In this document: piece by piece, positions 37,038-46,100 of the stretch
Layout of the letters: each line of letters starts with the position of its first letter
How positions within the stretch are numbered: position 1 is the first letter of the stretch
Source: Oscillatoriales cyanobacterium
Lineage (GTDB): Bacteria; Cyanobacteriota; Cyanobacteriia; Cyanobacteriales; Laspinemataceae
NCBI GenBank assembly: GCA_011390955.1
Contig: JAABRM010000033.1
Coordinates: 1 to 64,000 of the forward strand
DNA length: 64,000 nt
Direction of reading: 5' to 3'
Translations under genes and position numbers: made by a program
Notes under the pieces: model-generated
Told to the model about the DNA's origin: nothing
What the model saw: only the letters and a program-made list of their open reading frames with translations
Database searches by the model: none

Positions 37038-37381
37038 GGGGTATTATTTCTCTCGATTTCGCTGCTTTCCAAGGTGGGGTTATTCTGAGCCAGCTTCATC
37101 ACACCGACCAGCATTAACGCTTGAATCGAAAAGCCGATCACGATCCCGGTCAATATCACCGCTTGCAGCACTGGATCGGCGTAAGTACCATTATTATTGT
37201 TGGCGTTGCCAAGAATGGGTGTCACCAAGCCGTCTCGCGATGCCATCAGCACATAATAACCAATCACTCCGGTACTCATCACATCCATTGAGACGATCTT
37301 CATCATCAGGTTCTTTTTCAGGATGATCCCGAAAAAACCGCACATCACTGTTGCAAACGTGAATGCCTCTAATAGGGTCAT
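37034..37381 (-). CDS. mrpC: Mrp antiporter subunit C (MnhC, NuoK-like)
   Basis: A 115-residue NuoK-like protein. Three helices: EAFTFATVMCGFFGIILKKN, KIVSMDVMSTGVIGYYVLMA and DPVLQAVILTGIVIGFSIQALML, with the conserved ADPVLQAVILTGIVIG motif. First gene of the operon; its stop overlaps the mrpD start (ATGA). A promoter should be just above 37381 but no clear boxes are seen. Confidence 0.92.
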   Translation of the reverse strand: MTLLEAFTFATVMCGFFGIILKKNLMMKIVSMDVMSTGVIGYYVLMASRDGLVTPILGNANNNNGTYADPVLQAVILTGIVIGFSIQALMLVGVMKLAQNNPTLESSEIERNNTP

Positions 37382-38744
37382 TGTCTGGGAAGTAAGGGGT
37401 TGAGGTTAATTATATTTTATACTACCAATTAGTCAATCAAAAATTATTTTATTTTTTTAATGATAAGAATTACTTAGATTTATGGTTTCATTTTAAGATC
37501 AAAATTAATGAGTTGGCTTTCCGGCATTGACTTCGATTCTTTATTCTAATATTATGATTGTTTCGCTAATTTGAAAGTCATTTAAATTATTTCCTCTGCC
37601 TCGATCGCTTACCCCCCGCTTCCTTTGGCTAAATCATGGCTATTTCATTAACTTATTATTCATAATAACCTGATTTAATATTATTTAATGCTATTCATAA
37701 TTAAAAATGGCCTCATTTGGGGCGCAAGCATTGCGCCCCAAAAATATCTGGTTATTTGGCATCTTTAGGGGCGGAATGCTTGCGCCCAAATTAACCTCTA
37801 AATCGTCGCAATTAATTTTGAAATTAGGATAAATTTATCCGATGAGTTTATGTATTAATAAAAATTTAAGCTATTAAAATTGTATGGCTGCTGATAAAAA
37901 AATATAAAATCTATTGGCTTTATGTAAAAACTTGAATTACATTGAAATCTAACAAAATAGAATTTAATTAATAAAATTAATTGTCATAAATAGCTTATTT
38001 TTCAGGACATTTTTTTTAATTGTTGATAAAAATTATTTATTTTAGGGCTGATGAATCTGCGTTGAGGCGATCGCGTAGCTTTGCGGATGGGCGATCGCGT
38101 AGGGTTGCGGAGGCAACATCGCGTAGGGTTGCGGATGCAACATCCCCTGCCTCCGAGAAAATACGGAATTTGCCAAATCATTGCCATAACCTAAGTGAGG
38201 CAAGTGAGGAAAAATCACCATGATTGGGCAATGACTGAAAAACAATTACTCAAGGTGTCCCCTGAGAATAAAAAAACTTTAGGCAAAAATTTTGGCCAAA
38301 AATGTTACACTAATCCACATCCGGTTAAATCAATCAAATAACCTGGTAGCCCAAAAAACCATTGGCGGAAACTTGAGCAGGCTACTCAAATTTAGGGGAT
38401 CGGCCTTACGATCTAGCACTTATATAGGACTTAGCTATCACCTGTAGGGTATTTAAACGGGGCAATTCATCGGTTGCTCCTCAATGCCAAAATTATGACA
38501 GAGGAATCAGTCTTAGTGTTATTTTCACCAAAATATGAGTTTTTCAAAAAGCTTAAAGGGTACAGCCAGGAGAAACATTCCAATTTAAGGGGTTCGCATC
38601 ACTGACTAATCAAAACCAAAGCCAGTTTAACCAGATAAATTTAACCGGAACTCAAAAATTGGCTTAATTGGCTTTGGCTATTGACTTTTTGAGTAAGTTG
38701 GAATTTTTAGGGTTAGCCGTCATTTGTCAGGGGCTATTCGATTT
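37382..38744. other. About 1.36 kb without a supported gene
   Basis: AT-rich. Repeats: GGGCGCAAGCATTGCGCCCC (37719-37739) with a second, inverted copy (GGGGCGGAATGCTTGCGCCC, 37770-37790), and a HIP1-based tandem at 38067-38142 (GCGATCGCGTAG-TTGCGGA, three units). 38424-38450 carries a fragment like the MITE ends (TATAGGACTTAGC). Short frames over the HIP1 tandem (38002-38245, both strands) are repeat translations. Confidence 0.6.
38067..38142. repeat. HIP1-containing tandem repeat
   Basis: Three units of about 24-28 bp: GCGATCGCGTAGCTTTGCGG, GCGATCGCGTAGGGTTGCGG and ATCGCGTAGGGTTGCGG, the last two followed by A(G/T)GCAACA. Confidence 0.85.
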
Positions 38745-40952
38745 ATGATTTTTGCGAATTTACTTACCTCTATGGCCATGTTATTACCAAGACCGACGCC
38801 CAATCAAGCAGAAAAAACTCCTAATTTTCAAGAATTAAAAGCAGAATTATTGGCAACGGAACAACGATTTCGCCAATTCCTAGAATATATGCCCGCATCA
38901 ATGGCGATGGTTGATTGCCAGATGAATTATTTAGCAGTTTCTCGCCGTTGGCAACAAAATTGGGGGTTTGGCCATTCAGAACTGATTGGTCAAAATCATT
39001 ACCAGGTCTTTCCTTTCTTGAACGAAAATGTTCAAAGCATATATCAAAGTTGTATCGCCACGGGCGTTGCCGCTTCCTACCAAGAACCGAGGCTAAAACA
39101 TAATGGTCAAACCGATGGGCTGTCTTGGCAAATTCAACCTTGGTATAATAGTGCGGGAAAAGTGGGGGGTTTAATTTTATCCATAGAACCTATTGAGGCG
39201 ATCGCTGATTGCCAGAACTTAGCTGAAGAACTGGAGGTGAGGCGACAATCGGCATTTCTGCATCAGTTTGCCACAGATCAAGCGGCGGATGCGATATTTT
39301 GGATTAAATCCAATGGTCAGTTAAGTTATGCCAATGAAGCTGCTGGTCATTTGCTGGGTTATCGGAAAGAAGAACTGCTGGCTTTAACGATTGACGAAAT
39401 CGATCCGGGATTTTCACCGCCGATTTGGTCGCAACATTGGCAGGCGTTTCAGCAATCTCATCGGTTAACTTTTGAATCCACCTATAATACTAATCAGGGT
39501 GCGACTATCTTTGTCGAAGTTAGAGTGAATTACCTGGCATTTCAAGGGGAGGAATATTATTGTGCATTTGTCCGGGATATCAGCGATCGCAAACAAGCGG
39601 CGCAAGCTTTACAAGAAGCCAATGAGCAACTTCACGCCGTGTTAGATGCTGTCCCTGGATTAGTGTCTTGGGTGAATGCGGATTTGCGTTATCTTGGGGT
39701 GAATCAGCACTTAGCCAACGCTTTTAATTTCCCATCACACAGTTTTATCGGACAAGAAATTGGCTTTATGGAAAATAGCTCTAAGTTTTATGACTTAGTG
39801 CAAGAATTTTTTGCCACGTCTGAATCAACTATCTCTACGGAGGTGAATATTCCTTTTCAGCAAGAATATCGCAATTATTTGATTGTGGGGCAAAAATATC
39901 ATCAAGGACAAAAAGCCGTGTTTGTGGGTTTGGATATTAGCGATCGCAAACGCATGGAAGCTGAACTGCGCCAATCGGAAGCACAGACTAGGCAGCAAGC
40001 GATCGAACTAGAAAAAACCCTCAAAGAACTGCACCGAACCCAAACTCAATTAATTTATACGGAAAAAATGTTTTCTTTAGGGCAAGTCGTCGCTGGACTA
40101 GCCCATGAAATCAATAACTCTATCAGCTTTATTTATGGCAATATCGGCTATGCTCGCCAATATTTTGAGGATATCATAGAACTGGTTAAAATTTACCAAA
40201 AAAAGACGAGTCCCTCGGATACTGACATTCAAGAAATGTTAGAAGAAATTGACTTTTCTTTTATTACCAAAGACTTTGCCAGTATTTTATCGTCGATGCA
40301 ATTAGGGGCTGACCGAATTCGTCAAGTTGTGCTGTCCCTGAGAACATTTTCCCAAGTAGATCAGTCTCAGAAAAAAGCCTTTGATATTCACGAAGGGATT
40401 GATAGCACTTTACTGCTGTTGCAAAATCGCTTCCAAGCCAAAGCCGGACGACCGGGGATTAAAGTGGTTAAAGAATATGGAGATTTACCCCGCATTGAAT
40501 GCTATGCAGGACAACTGAATCAAGTATTTATTAATCTCTTACATAATGCGATTGATGCCCTAGAGCAAAAATATCGCAAAACCCCCGATAAAGGCACTCT
40601 ACCAGACAGTATCATTAGAGTTAAAACTGAAATAGTCTGTGAGGAAACTTTACCCGATATCGGCGAAATGGGTTCCTTAGATCGCGGTTCTTTAGCCCCT
40701 ACCCCTAAGTCTATTATTAACAAATTTGCGCTAATTCGTATTTATGATAATGGATCGGGAATGAGTGAAGAAGTTCAAAGCAAGCTTTATGAACCGGGCT
40801 TTAGCACTAAACCAAAAGGGAAAGGAACCGGGTTAGGATTAAAAATTAGTCGGCATATTATTGTGGATAAACATAAAGGAGATTTAACTTTTTATTCAAA
40901 GAAAGGTGAAGAAACCGAGTTTGCGATCAAAATCCCCTTTCAGCAAAAATAA
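38745..40952 (+). CDS. PAS-domain sensor histidine kinase
   Basis: About 735 residues from ATG 38745; a TTG at 38724 and an ATG at 38772 are alternatives. Three PAS domains: about 40-150 (FRQFLEYMPASMAMVDCQMN), 180-290 (ADAIFWIKSNGQLSYANEAA...FVRDISDRKQA) and 300-400 (LHAVLDAVPGLVSWVNADLR...GLDISDRKRME), joined by coiled coils. HisKA with H-box LAHEINNSISFIYGNIG, then HATPase with N-box QLNQVFINLLHNAIDAL, G1 YDNGSGM and G2 GTGLGLKISRHI. No receiver domain and no strong membrane helix, so a cytosolic sensor. The cognate regulator is not adjacent. A CHAT protease gene follows about 105 nt downstream. Confidence 0.92.
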   Translation: MIFANLLTSMAMLLPRPTPNQAEKTPNFQELKAELLATEQRFRQFLEYMPASMAMVDCQMNYLAVSRRWQQNWGFGHSELIGQNHYQVFPFLNENVQSIYQSCIATGVAASYQEPRLKHNGQTDGLSWQIQPWYNSAGKVGGLILSIEPIEAIADCQNLAEELEVRRQSAFLHQFATDQAADAIFWIKSNGQLSYANEAAGHLLGYRKEELLALTIDEIDPGFSPPIWSQHWQAFQQSHRLTFESTYNTNQGATIFVEVRVNYLAFQGEEYYCAFVRDISDRKQAAQALQEANEQLHAVLDAVPGLVSWVNADLRYLGVNQHLANAFNFPSHSFIGQEIGFMENSSKFYDLVQEFFATSESTISTEVNIPFQQEYRNYLIVGQKYHQGQKAVFVGLDISDRKRMEAELRQSEAQTRQQAIELEKTLKELHRTQTQLIYTEKMFSLGQVVAGLAHEINNSISFIYGNIGYARQYFEDIIELVKIYQKKTSPSDTDIQEMLEEIDFSFITKDFASILSSMQLGADRIRQVVLSLRTFSQVDQSQKKAFDIHEGIDSTLLLLQNRFQAKAGRPGIKVVKEYGDLPRIECYAGQLNQVFINLLHNAIDALEQKYRKTPDKGTLPDSIIRVKTEIVCEETLPDIGEMGSLDRGSLAPTPKSIINKFALIRIYDNGSGMSEEVQSKLYEPGFSTKPKGKGTGLGLKISRHIIVDKHKGDLTFYSKKGEETEFAIKIPFQQK

Positions 40953-41057
40953 AACTGAACGGTGATTTGTCTTCAGTGAAACGGTTGATTTCAATTCGGT
41001 TGGTTGACCAGCCAAAATCTTTGGCGATCGTTGCCCTTAAACAAAAAACCAGGAACT

Positions 41058-42488
41058 ATGCGAAATTATAGATTTTTATCACAAATTTTTCAATGTAAAG
41101 TTATCGCTAATTTAGCCATTGTTAGTGGTCTTTTTTTGGCGGTCAATCCGGGCAGTTTAGCCCAGGGTAAATCCGTAGTAGTGCCGGATATTCCGGGGGA
41201 TATTGAAGTCAGCCAACCGATAAAAATTGCCGCTGGCCATGATACTCACAGCATGGACGAACTGCTAAATGAGGGTGATTTTCTTCATGCGGTTCAAACA
41301 ATTGAACAACAGTGGTTAAATGAATATGTCAATTATTTTCAAAAGGAATTACCAGAGATTTCTCTGAACGCTGATGAAATAGCGGATACTCTGGCTTTGC
41401 GGGGAGAGCAAACCGGCCAAATTCCCGCTCTGATTTATTTGCTGCCCACCGCCAATCAACTGGAAATTTTGTTAGTATTGCCGAATCGTCAAGTGATTCG
41501 GCAAAGTATCCCAGAAGCGCCAAAAGAATTGCTGGTTAATACAGCTAATCAGCTACGGTCAGAAATTACTAATCCCATTAGAAGAAATCGCACCACTTAT
41601 TTAGAAACTGCCCAACAACTGTATCAATGGATAATTGCTCCTGTGGAGTTAGAATTACAAGCACAAGGGATTGATACTTTAATTTTTTGTGTGGGGGCTG
41701 GGTTGCGGACTCTTCCTTGGGCGGTTTTGCATGATGGGCAGCAGTTTTTAGTGGAAAAATATGGTCTGGGATTGATTCCCGCGTTTAATTTAACGGAAAC
41801 CGTTTATGAAGATATTAAAGATTCCCCAGTGATGGCAATGGGGGCTTCAGAATTTGCGGATTTATCGCCGTTGCCAGCGGTGCCATTAGAGTTACAGCAG
41901 ATTACCCAAGAGTTATGGTTGGGGAAATATTTTTTAAATGAAGATTTTACCCTTGAAAATTTGCGATCGCAGCATCAAAGTAATCAGTTTCCCATTATTC
42001 ACCTGGCTACTCATGCGGAATTTTTACCGGGAGATCCGAGTAATTCTTATATTAAGTTTTGGCAGGATAAATTGACCTTAGATCGGATAGCAGAACTCCA
42101 GTTAAATCAGCCTCCGGTAGAGTTATTAGTTCTGAGTGCTTGCCAGACGGCGATCGGGGATGCCGAAGTCGAATTAGGATTTGCCGGGTTAGCGGTGAAT
42201 AGTGGGGTAAAATCAGCGTTAGCCAGTCTTTGGTATGTCAGCGATATGGGTACTTTAGCCTTGATGACTGAGTTTTATCAGTCTTTACAAACTGCCCCAA
42301 TTAAAGCCGATGCATTGCGAGCAGCGCAAATCGCTATGTTGCAAGGGAAAGTGTATATAGAAAATGGAGAACTGCATGGGACAAATGCTCGGATTGTGCT
42401 GCCACCAGCGTTAAAAAATTTGCGCCCAGAAAATTTATCCCATCCCTATTTTTGGTCTGCTTTTATCATGGTTGGCAATCCCTGGTAA
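41058..42488 (+). CDS. Exported CHAT-domain (caspase-like) protease
   Basis: 476 residues from ATG 41058 (AGGA 9 nt upstream; the frame is open from 41004). Signal peptide: basic MRNYRF, hydrophobic VIANLAIVSGLFLAV, cut near SLAQG. The CHAT domain (about 180-476) has LIFCVGAGLRTLPWAVLHD, catalytic His319 in IIHLATHAEF, catalytic Cys362 in LLVLSACQTAIGD, and GFAGLAVNSGVKSALASLWYV. The usual N-terminal TPR array is missing; a short domain (about 60-180) takes its place. CHAT proteins are caspase-family peptidases, some being effectors in defence. An exported, TPR-less form suggests periplasmic activity. Confidence 0.88.
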   Translation: MRNYRFLSQIFQCKVIANLAIVSGLFLAVNPGSLAQGKSVVVPDIPGDIEVSQPIKIAAGHDTHSMDELLNEGDFLHAVQTIEQQWLNEYVNYFQKELPEISLNADEIADTLALRGEQTGQIPALIYLLPTANQLEILLVLPNRQVIRQSIPEAPKELLVNTANQLRSEITNPIRRNRTTYLETAQQLYQWIIAPVELELQAQGIDTLIFCVGAGLRTLPWAVLHDGQQFLVEKYGLGLIPAFNLTETVYEDIKDSPVMAMGASEFADLSPLPAVPLELQQITQELWLGKYFLNEDFTLENLRSQHQSNQFPIIHLATHAEFLPGDPSNSYIKFWQDKLTLDRIAELQLNQPPVELLVLSACQTAIGDAEVELGFAGLAVNSGVKSALASLWYVSDMGTLALMTEFYQSLQTAPIKADALRAAQIAMLQGKVYIENGELHGTNARIVLPPALKNLRPENLSHPYFWSAFIMVGNPW

Positions 42489-42595
42489 TTTTGGGCAATT
42501 CTTGATTTTTTTGCTTATTGCTATATATCAATGGTGCAGCACTCACTCCGAGGGTTGGCGATCGCTTTTGCCGGTGACTGCTAATATCAGGCAAC

Positions 42596-42619
42596 AAAAA
42601 ACCCACCTTTAGGGGTGGG
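42596..42619 (-). terminator. Terminator of the small HTH gene
   Basis: On the - strand CCCACCCC-TAAA-GGTGGG followed by TTTTTTG, about 30 nt after the stop of 42647-42865. Confidence 0.75.
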
Positions 42620-42646
42620 GAAGTGGTAAGCGATCGAGGGTTGCGA

Positions 42647-42865
42647 TTATGCGGCTTCATCATCTGGCATGTACTCAATTAGATCCATAGGAGTACAATT
42701 CAAGGTTTTACATATCAAGTTAAGAGTTTTTCCGTTTAGTGTAGGCATATCATCCCCTTTTAACCTTGCGATTGTTGTTTCGTGCTTTTGTAGCACTTCA
42801 GCGAGGTCTCTGTTTGATACTCTGTGACGTGCCATTAATTCTCTTAACCGCCATTTGATGGACAT
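42647..42865 (-). CDS. Cro/CI-type (XRE) HTH transcriptional regulator
   Basis: About 72 residues from MSIKWRLREL at 42865 (the ORF extends to 42889). HTH_26-type five-helix fold: RLRELMARHRVSNRDLAEVL, KHETTIARLKGDD (recognition helix) and LNLICKTLNCTPMDLIEYMP. Such short regulators often accompany mobile elements and toxin genes; here it lies 300 bp from the TnpB element. Single gene with its own terminator. Confidence 0.85.
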   Translation of the reverse strand: MSIKWRLRELMARHRVSNRDLAEVLQKHETTIARLKGDDMPTLNGKTLNLICKTLNCTPMDLIEYMPDDEAA

Positions 42866-43046
42866 CTTAGGATGCTGAAACATTTTCATTTTTAGTATAA
42901 CCTGTTTTGTTTACAAGTTATAGTATCGCATTATATACATAAGTTTAGGGCTAAATGCTCATATTTAGCATTGAAACAAGTTTGTTTAGCGTTTAATGCT
43001 TGACATATCCTGTAAATCACGTTATATTGAGTATGCAAACAAAAAA

Positions 43047-43088
43047 CCCGTGTCAGCGCCCATTCTTGGCAGAAAACGCTGACACGGG
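43047..43088 (-). terminator. Terminator of the 43150-43335 gene
   Basis: 12-bp perfect stem CCCGTGTCAGCG / CGCTGACACGGG, 18-nt loop, with a T run on the - strand (GTTTTTTG). Confidence 0.75.
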
Positions 43089-43149
43089 TTAATCAAAACC
43101 TTGAAAAACAAGGGTAAATAACTGAAACTTAATATCTGTGCATATCTGG

Positions 43150-43335
43150 TCAAGTCTGGTCATTTTGCCGAGATATCAGGTGGTCAACATACTCTCTAAG
43201 ACGTTCTTGCCAGTTAGGGATGGCTTTTAGTCTTTGCTTGTGTCCTTCATAGCCTCTAAAAGCGATAATCTCCTTATCTAGTGGTCGTTTTAGACGTTTT
43301 TTAGCGCCTAATTTATTTCCTTTTTGAAAAGGCAT
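43150..43335 (-). CDS. Small basic protein next to tnpB, unknown
   Basis: 61 residues: MPFQKGNKLGAKKRLKRPLD, then KEIIAFRGYEGHKQRLKAIPNWQERLREYVDHLI. Basic N-terminus and a helical C-terminus. Similar short KGNKLG proteins occur in cyanobacteria, but I know no function. Divergent from tnpB, with the 36-bp palindrome in the shared upstream region, so the palindrome may be its operator. Own terminator downstream. Confidence 0.65.
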   Translation of the reverse strand: MPFQKGNKLGAKKRLKRPLDKEIIAFRGYEGHKQRLKAIPNWQERLREYVDHLISRQNDQT

Positions 43336-43340
43336 TGACT

Positions 43341-43376
43341 TGATGATATATGTATGTTAACATACATATATCATCA
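43341..43376. repeat. 36-bp perfect palindrome between the small gene and tnpB
   Basis: Symmetric about GTTAAC (centre 43358/43359); each half is TGATGATATATGTATGTT. It starts 6 nt from the small gene's start codon and ends 19 nt before tnpB. TTGAT, the left-flank target motif of ISDra2, overlaps its left edge. CATCAAGTCAAATG to the right mirrors CATTGACTTGATG to the left, extending the symmetry imperfectly. Confidence 0.9.
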
Positions 43377-43394
43377 TTTGAACCATCAAGTCAA

Positions 43395-44619
43395 ATGCAA
43401 TTAGTTGAGAAGCACATAATCAGCCGACAGCATAAATTGTGGCAGGAATGCGACTATTTATCATTGCAGTCCAAGCATCTTTACAATGCTGCTAATTATG
43501 TTCAGCGTCAATACTTCGCACGAAACTAGAAAATATTACAACTCGATTGACATCTACCACCAGACGAAGAACTTAGAGGCTTATCGATACCTACCAACGA
43601 AGGTTAGTAAACAGATTGTCCGTCGAGTTTCTGAAGCATGGAAAGGTTGGTGGAGAGCGTTAAAAGATTGGTCCGGGCATCCTGAAAAATATTTAGGTAA
43701 GCCTAAAATCCCAGGATACAAGCATAAAGAACGTGGTAGGAATGTTGTTATTTATCCCAAAGATGCTATATCCAAGCCACTGCTATCTCGAGGCATTGTC
43801 AAGCTGGCTCAGACTAATATTGAGTTGAGAACTGAGGCTAATAATATAAACCAAGTACGAATTGTTCCTAAACTTGACCACTATGTAATTGAGATTGTTT
43901 ACACGGTTAGCGAGCCAGATAAATTTGATGGTAAATATCTAGCTGGTGTAGACCTGGGTTTAAACAATTTGGTGGCTATAACATCCAATCATCCCGGTAT
44001 TAGACCGCTGTTGATTAATGGTAGACCATTGAAAAGTATTAACCAATTCTTCAATAAAAGAGTAGCAAAAGCACAATCAATCAAGGCTTGTCGGCAGGTA
44101 AAACAGCTAAACAGCAAGCGAGATAGAAGGATTGACAACTACCTTCATACTGTGAGTCGGCGTGTTATTGATTGGTGTCAGTTAAATGAGATTGGTCAAT
44201 TAATCATCGGGAAAAATCAACGATGGAAACAATCTCTCAATATTGGGAAAAAGAATAATCAAGAATTTACCAATATTCCTCATGCCAAACTGATTAACTT
44301 ATTGACCTACAAAGCACAATTAGCAGGGATTTCTGTAGTTTTAACCGAAGAAAGCTACACATCTAAAGCGAGCGCTTTAGATGGCGATACACTACCAGCT
44401 TTCAACAGATTTTCTGAGAGCGAACCTGTCTTCAGTGGCAAGCGTGTTAAACGTGGTTTATACAAAACTTCCACTGGTAGAACCATTAATGCTGATATTA
44501 ATGGAAGCATGAATATAGCTAGAAAAGTAATTCCCGATGCTTTTGAGGGAATAGAGGGATTGCCGTTTATCCCTGTAATTTTAGACCTTTGGACTAAGTT
44601 TACAAACGTAAATGTCTAG
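43395..44619 (+). pseudogene. tnpB: TnpB RNA-guided nuclease, frameshifted
   Basis: The natural start is ATG 43395 (MQLVEKHIISRQHKLWQECD), which stops at TAG 43527; the rest continues in the next frame from about 43530 (KYYNSIDIYHQTKNLEAYRYL) to 44619. Removing one base near 43527 restores a single ~408-residue protein. RuvC parts: GVDLGLNNLVAI (first Asp), VVLTEESYTS (Glu) and NADINGSMNIARK (last Asp) are all kept. The four Cys of the usual zinc finger are absent. TnpB is the transposon nuclease ancestral to Cas12 and uses an RNA from the element's right end. Probably dead, unless recoding occurs. Confidence 0.8.
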
Positions 44620-44866
44620 TTAATGTCTACTTATGAGTAGATGTGACTAGGTTTTTATGAGCGGTTACTTGAAAAACAAGGGTTATCTATGAGCATAGCA
44701 CAAACACAGTGCCGTGTCAGCCCCGGAGGTGACGCGGTATGAAACGACTCTACGCGACTCTGACTATCCGACAACTGAAAGTCAAGCTGTCTCAACTCAG
44801 TCGGACTACCTTCAAAATTACGCGGAATTTTTTCAAATCCAGACTAGGCATTGACAAGCGGGACTG

Positions 44867-44960
44867 GTGAGCCAGTGCGGTCTTGGGGAGCCACTGCGGT
44901 CTTGGGGTCTCCCCAAGTAGAGCAAGTGGCGTGTCTCCCCAAGTGGAGCAACTGGCGAAC
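44867..44960. repeat. GCGGTCTTGGGG / CTCCCCAAGT repeat unit
   Basis: GAGCCAGTGCGGTCTTGGG and GAGCCACTGCGGTCTTGGG, then two copies of TCTCCCCAAGT(A/G)GAGCAA(G/C)TGGCG. A short composite repeat common in cyanobacterial intergenic DNA. It could form stems between TCTTGGGG and CCCCAAG. Confidence 0.75.
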
Positions 44961-44974
44961 CCGGAGGGTCGCGC

Positions 44975-45451
44975 TTGTCCAAAGCTGAAATCATTCGCGT
45001 TCTTGACCATTATTATGCTTGCCTAGTACCTCAACTGGCAAAAACCGTCCTCACCGGGTGTCGCTTTCAGGTGACAAGTTCAGAAAACTTGACTGGGATG
45101 TTGCCCCAGTTGCCTAGGGAGTCTGGTCAGCAATGGCGATTAATAGAAAGTGCCAAAAAGATCGGTGAGTTGAGTAACTCGGATATTTCCTTGTATTCCG
45201 TTCGGTTTAAGAAAGTTTACCCGAAAAATTATCAACTGGACATAAGGGATAACTCAGAGTGTTTTTTTGTTGTTGCTGAGATAGGCAAATACCTCTATAG
45301 TTATGTATATGAAATTGGCTTTAACGTGACTGAATTCTTAGAACAAATCAAGCAAAAATATGCCGAGTTAATGGCTGAATTGTCATCCCGGTTCAGGGTG
45401 ATTCGGGGGGATTTTCTGGCGATTTTGCCGGAAAATAGTTTTCGCCTGTAA
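44975..45451 (+). CDS. Hypothetical protein
   Basis: The frame from TTG 44975 encodes 158 residues (MSKAEIIRVLDHYYACLVPQ...). I do not recognise the family. Mixed alpha/beta composition; the C-terminal half has hydrophobic strands (CFFVVAEIGKYLYSYVYEIG) and a helix (VTEFLEQIKQKYAELMAEL). No ATG in the first third, so TTG is accepted with reserve. Convergent with the dual-OB gene: the stop codons are 2 nt apart. Its 5' end abuts the repeat at 44867-44960. Confidence 0.55.
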   Translation: MSKAEIIRVLDHYYACLVPQLAKTVLTGCRFQVTSSENLTGMLPQLPRESGQQWRLIESAKKIGELSNSDISLYSVRFKKVYPKNYQLDIRDNSECFFVVAEIGKYLYSYVYEIGFNVTEFLEQIKQKYAELMAELSSRFRVIRGDFLAILPENSFRL

Positions 45452-45452
45452 T

Positions 45453-46100
45453 TCAAGGCAGTTCTATCACCCCAGCGATCAGTTTCCAACAAGGGTCATC
45501 TCCTTCCCAGTCTCGCGGTCGCCAAGGCATCCCTAAACTGACTGTGATTAAGCAAGGATTGACGGGACGATATCCAACGGCGAGTTTTTGCACAAATACT
45601 GGGTCGGTGATGCTAAGATTGCTCAATTTTAACCCTTGGGCATTGACAATTGTGCCTTGCCATTGACTGCCAAACAAGTTAACAGTAAGCTGCGGGACAA
45701 AGACCAGTTCTAAAGTTCGTCTTTGTGCCACGGGAATGGATTGCATATAGGTGACGGTTACATATTTTTTATCATTGTGCAGAATATTTTTATTCTGTTC
45801 ACAAAATGGTAGCATATTCTGAGGATAAACTCTGCCTAATTTGCGCCATTTACCGGGCAAGATTGAGCGATTTTCTTTCTCAAAACCAAAGTCTGGGCCG
45901 TCATCAGCTAAGGGAATTTCTAGAATGTCTAACAGTTGCGGTTCTTGTCCATCGATCGGTCGCATTGTTTTGGGTACTCGACCATCATTGAGGTCGGAAA
46001 CCGGGCGAATCCATTCTCTGGTCTGAGGGTTGATTCCGGCAATGCAGCGATCGCCGTGTTTCCAGGAATTCGCCAGACAAATAATGGTTACAGGTGGCAT
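45453..46100 (-). CDS. Dual OB-fold-like protein of a DUF488 operon
   Basis: About 215 residues from MPPVTIICLANSWKHGDRCI at 46100 (the ORF extends to 46118). It shows the CLANSxKxGxRCIAG opening and TREWIRPVSD, followed by beta-rich segments (LLDILEIPLAD, VTVTYMQSIPV, CLITVSLGMPW). I associate this with the 'dual OB domain' proteins that accompany DUF488 genes; the function is unknown. Last gene of a three-gene minus-strand operon; it overlaps the preceding DUF488 gene by 13 bases. Confidence 0.65.
   Translation of the reverse strand: MPPVTIICLANSWKHGDRCIAGINPQTREWIRPVSDLNDGRVPKTMRPIDGQEPQLLDILEIPLADDGPDFGFEKENRSILPGKWRKLGRVYPQNMLPFCEQNKNILHNDKKYVTVTYMQSIPVAQRRTLELVFVPQLTVNLFGSQWQGTIVNAQGLKLSNLSITDPVFVQKLAVGYRPVNPCLITVSLGMPWRPRDWEGDDPCWKLIAGVIELP

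Larger units (their letters stand above)
43100..44683. mobile_element. IS200/IS605-superfamily-like element, TnpB only
   Basis: The interval contains a small gene (43150-43335) and a frameshifted tnpB. It is bracketed by two exact copies of CTTGAAAAACAAGGGT (43100-43115 and 44668-44683). No TnpA (Y1) transposase is present. The bracket may mark duplicated ends or the same regulatory hairpin (CCTTG-aaaaa-CAAGG); the true cleavage sites cannot be fixed. A guide (omega) RNA would be expected over the tnpB 3' end and the following ~150 nt. Confidence 0.5.

Noticed and set aside
38002..38245. Frames over the HIP1 tandem on both strands
   Set aside because: Arg/Ser-rich repeat translations (RSRSFADGRSRR) caused by the tandem.
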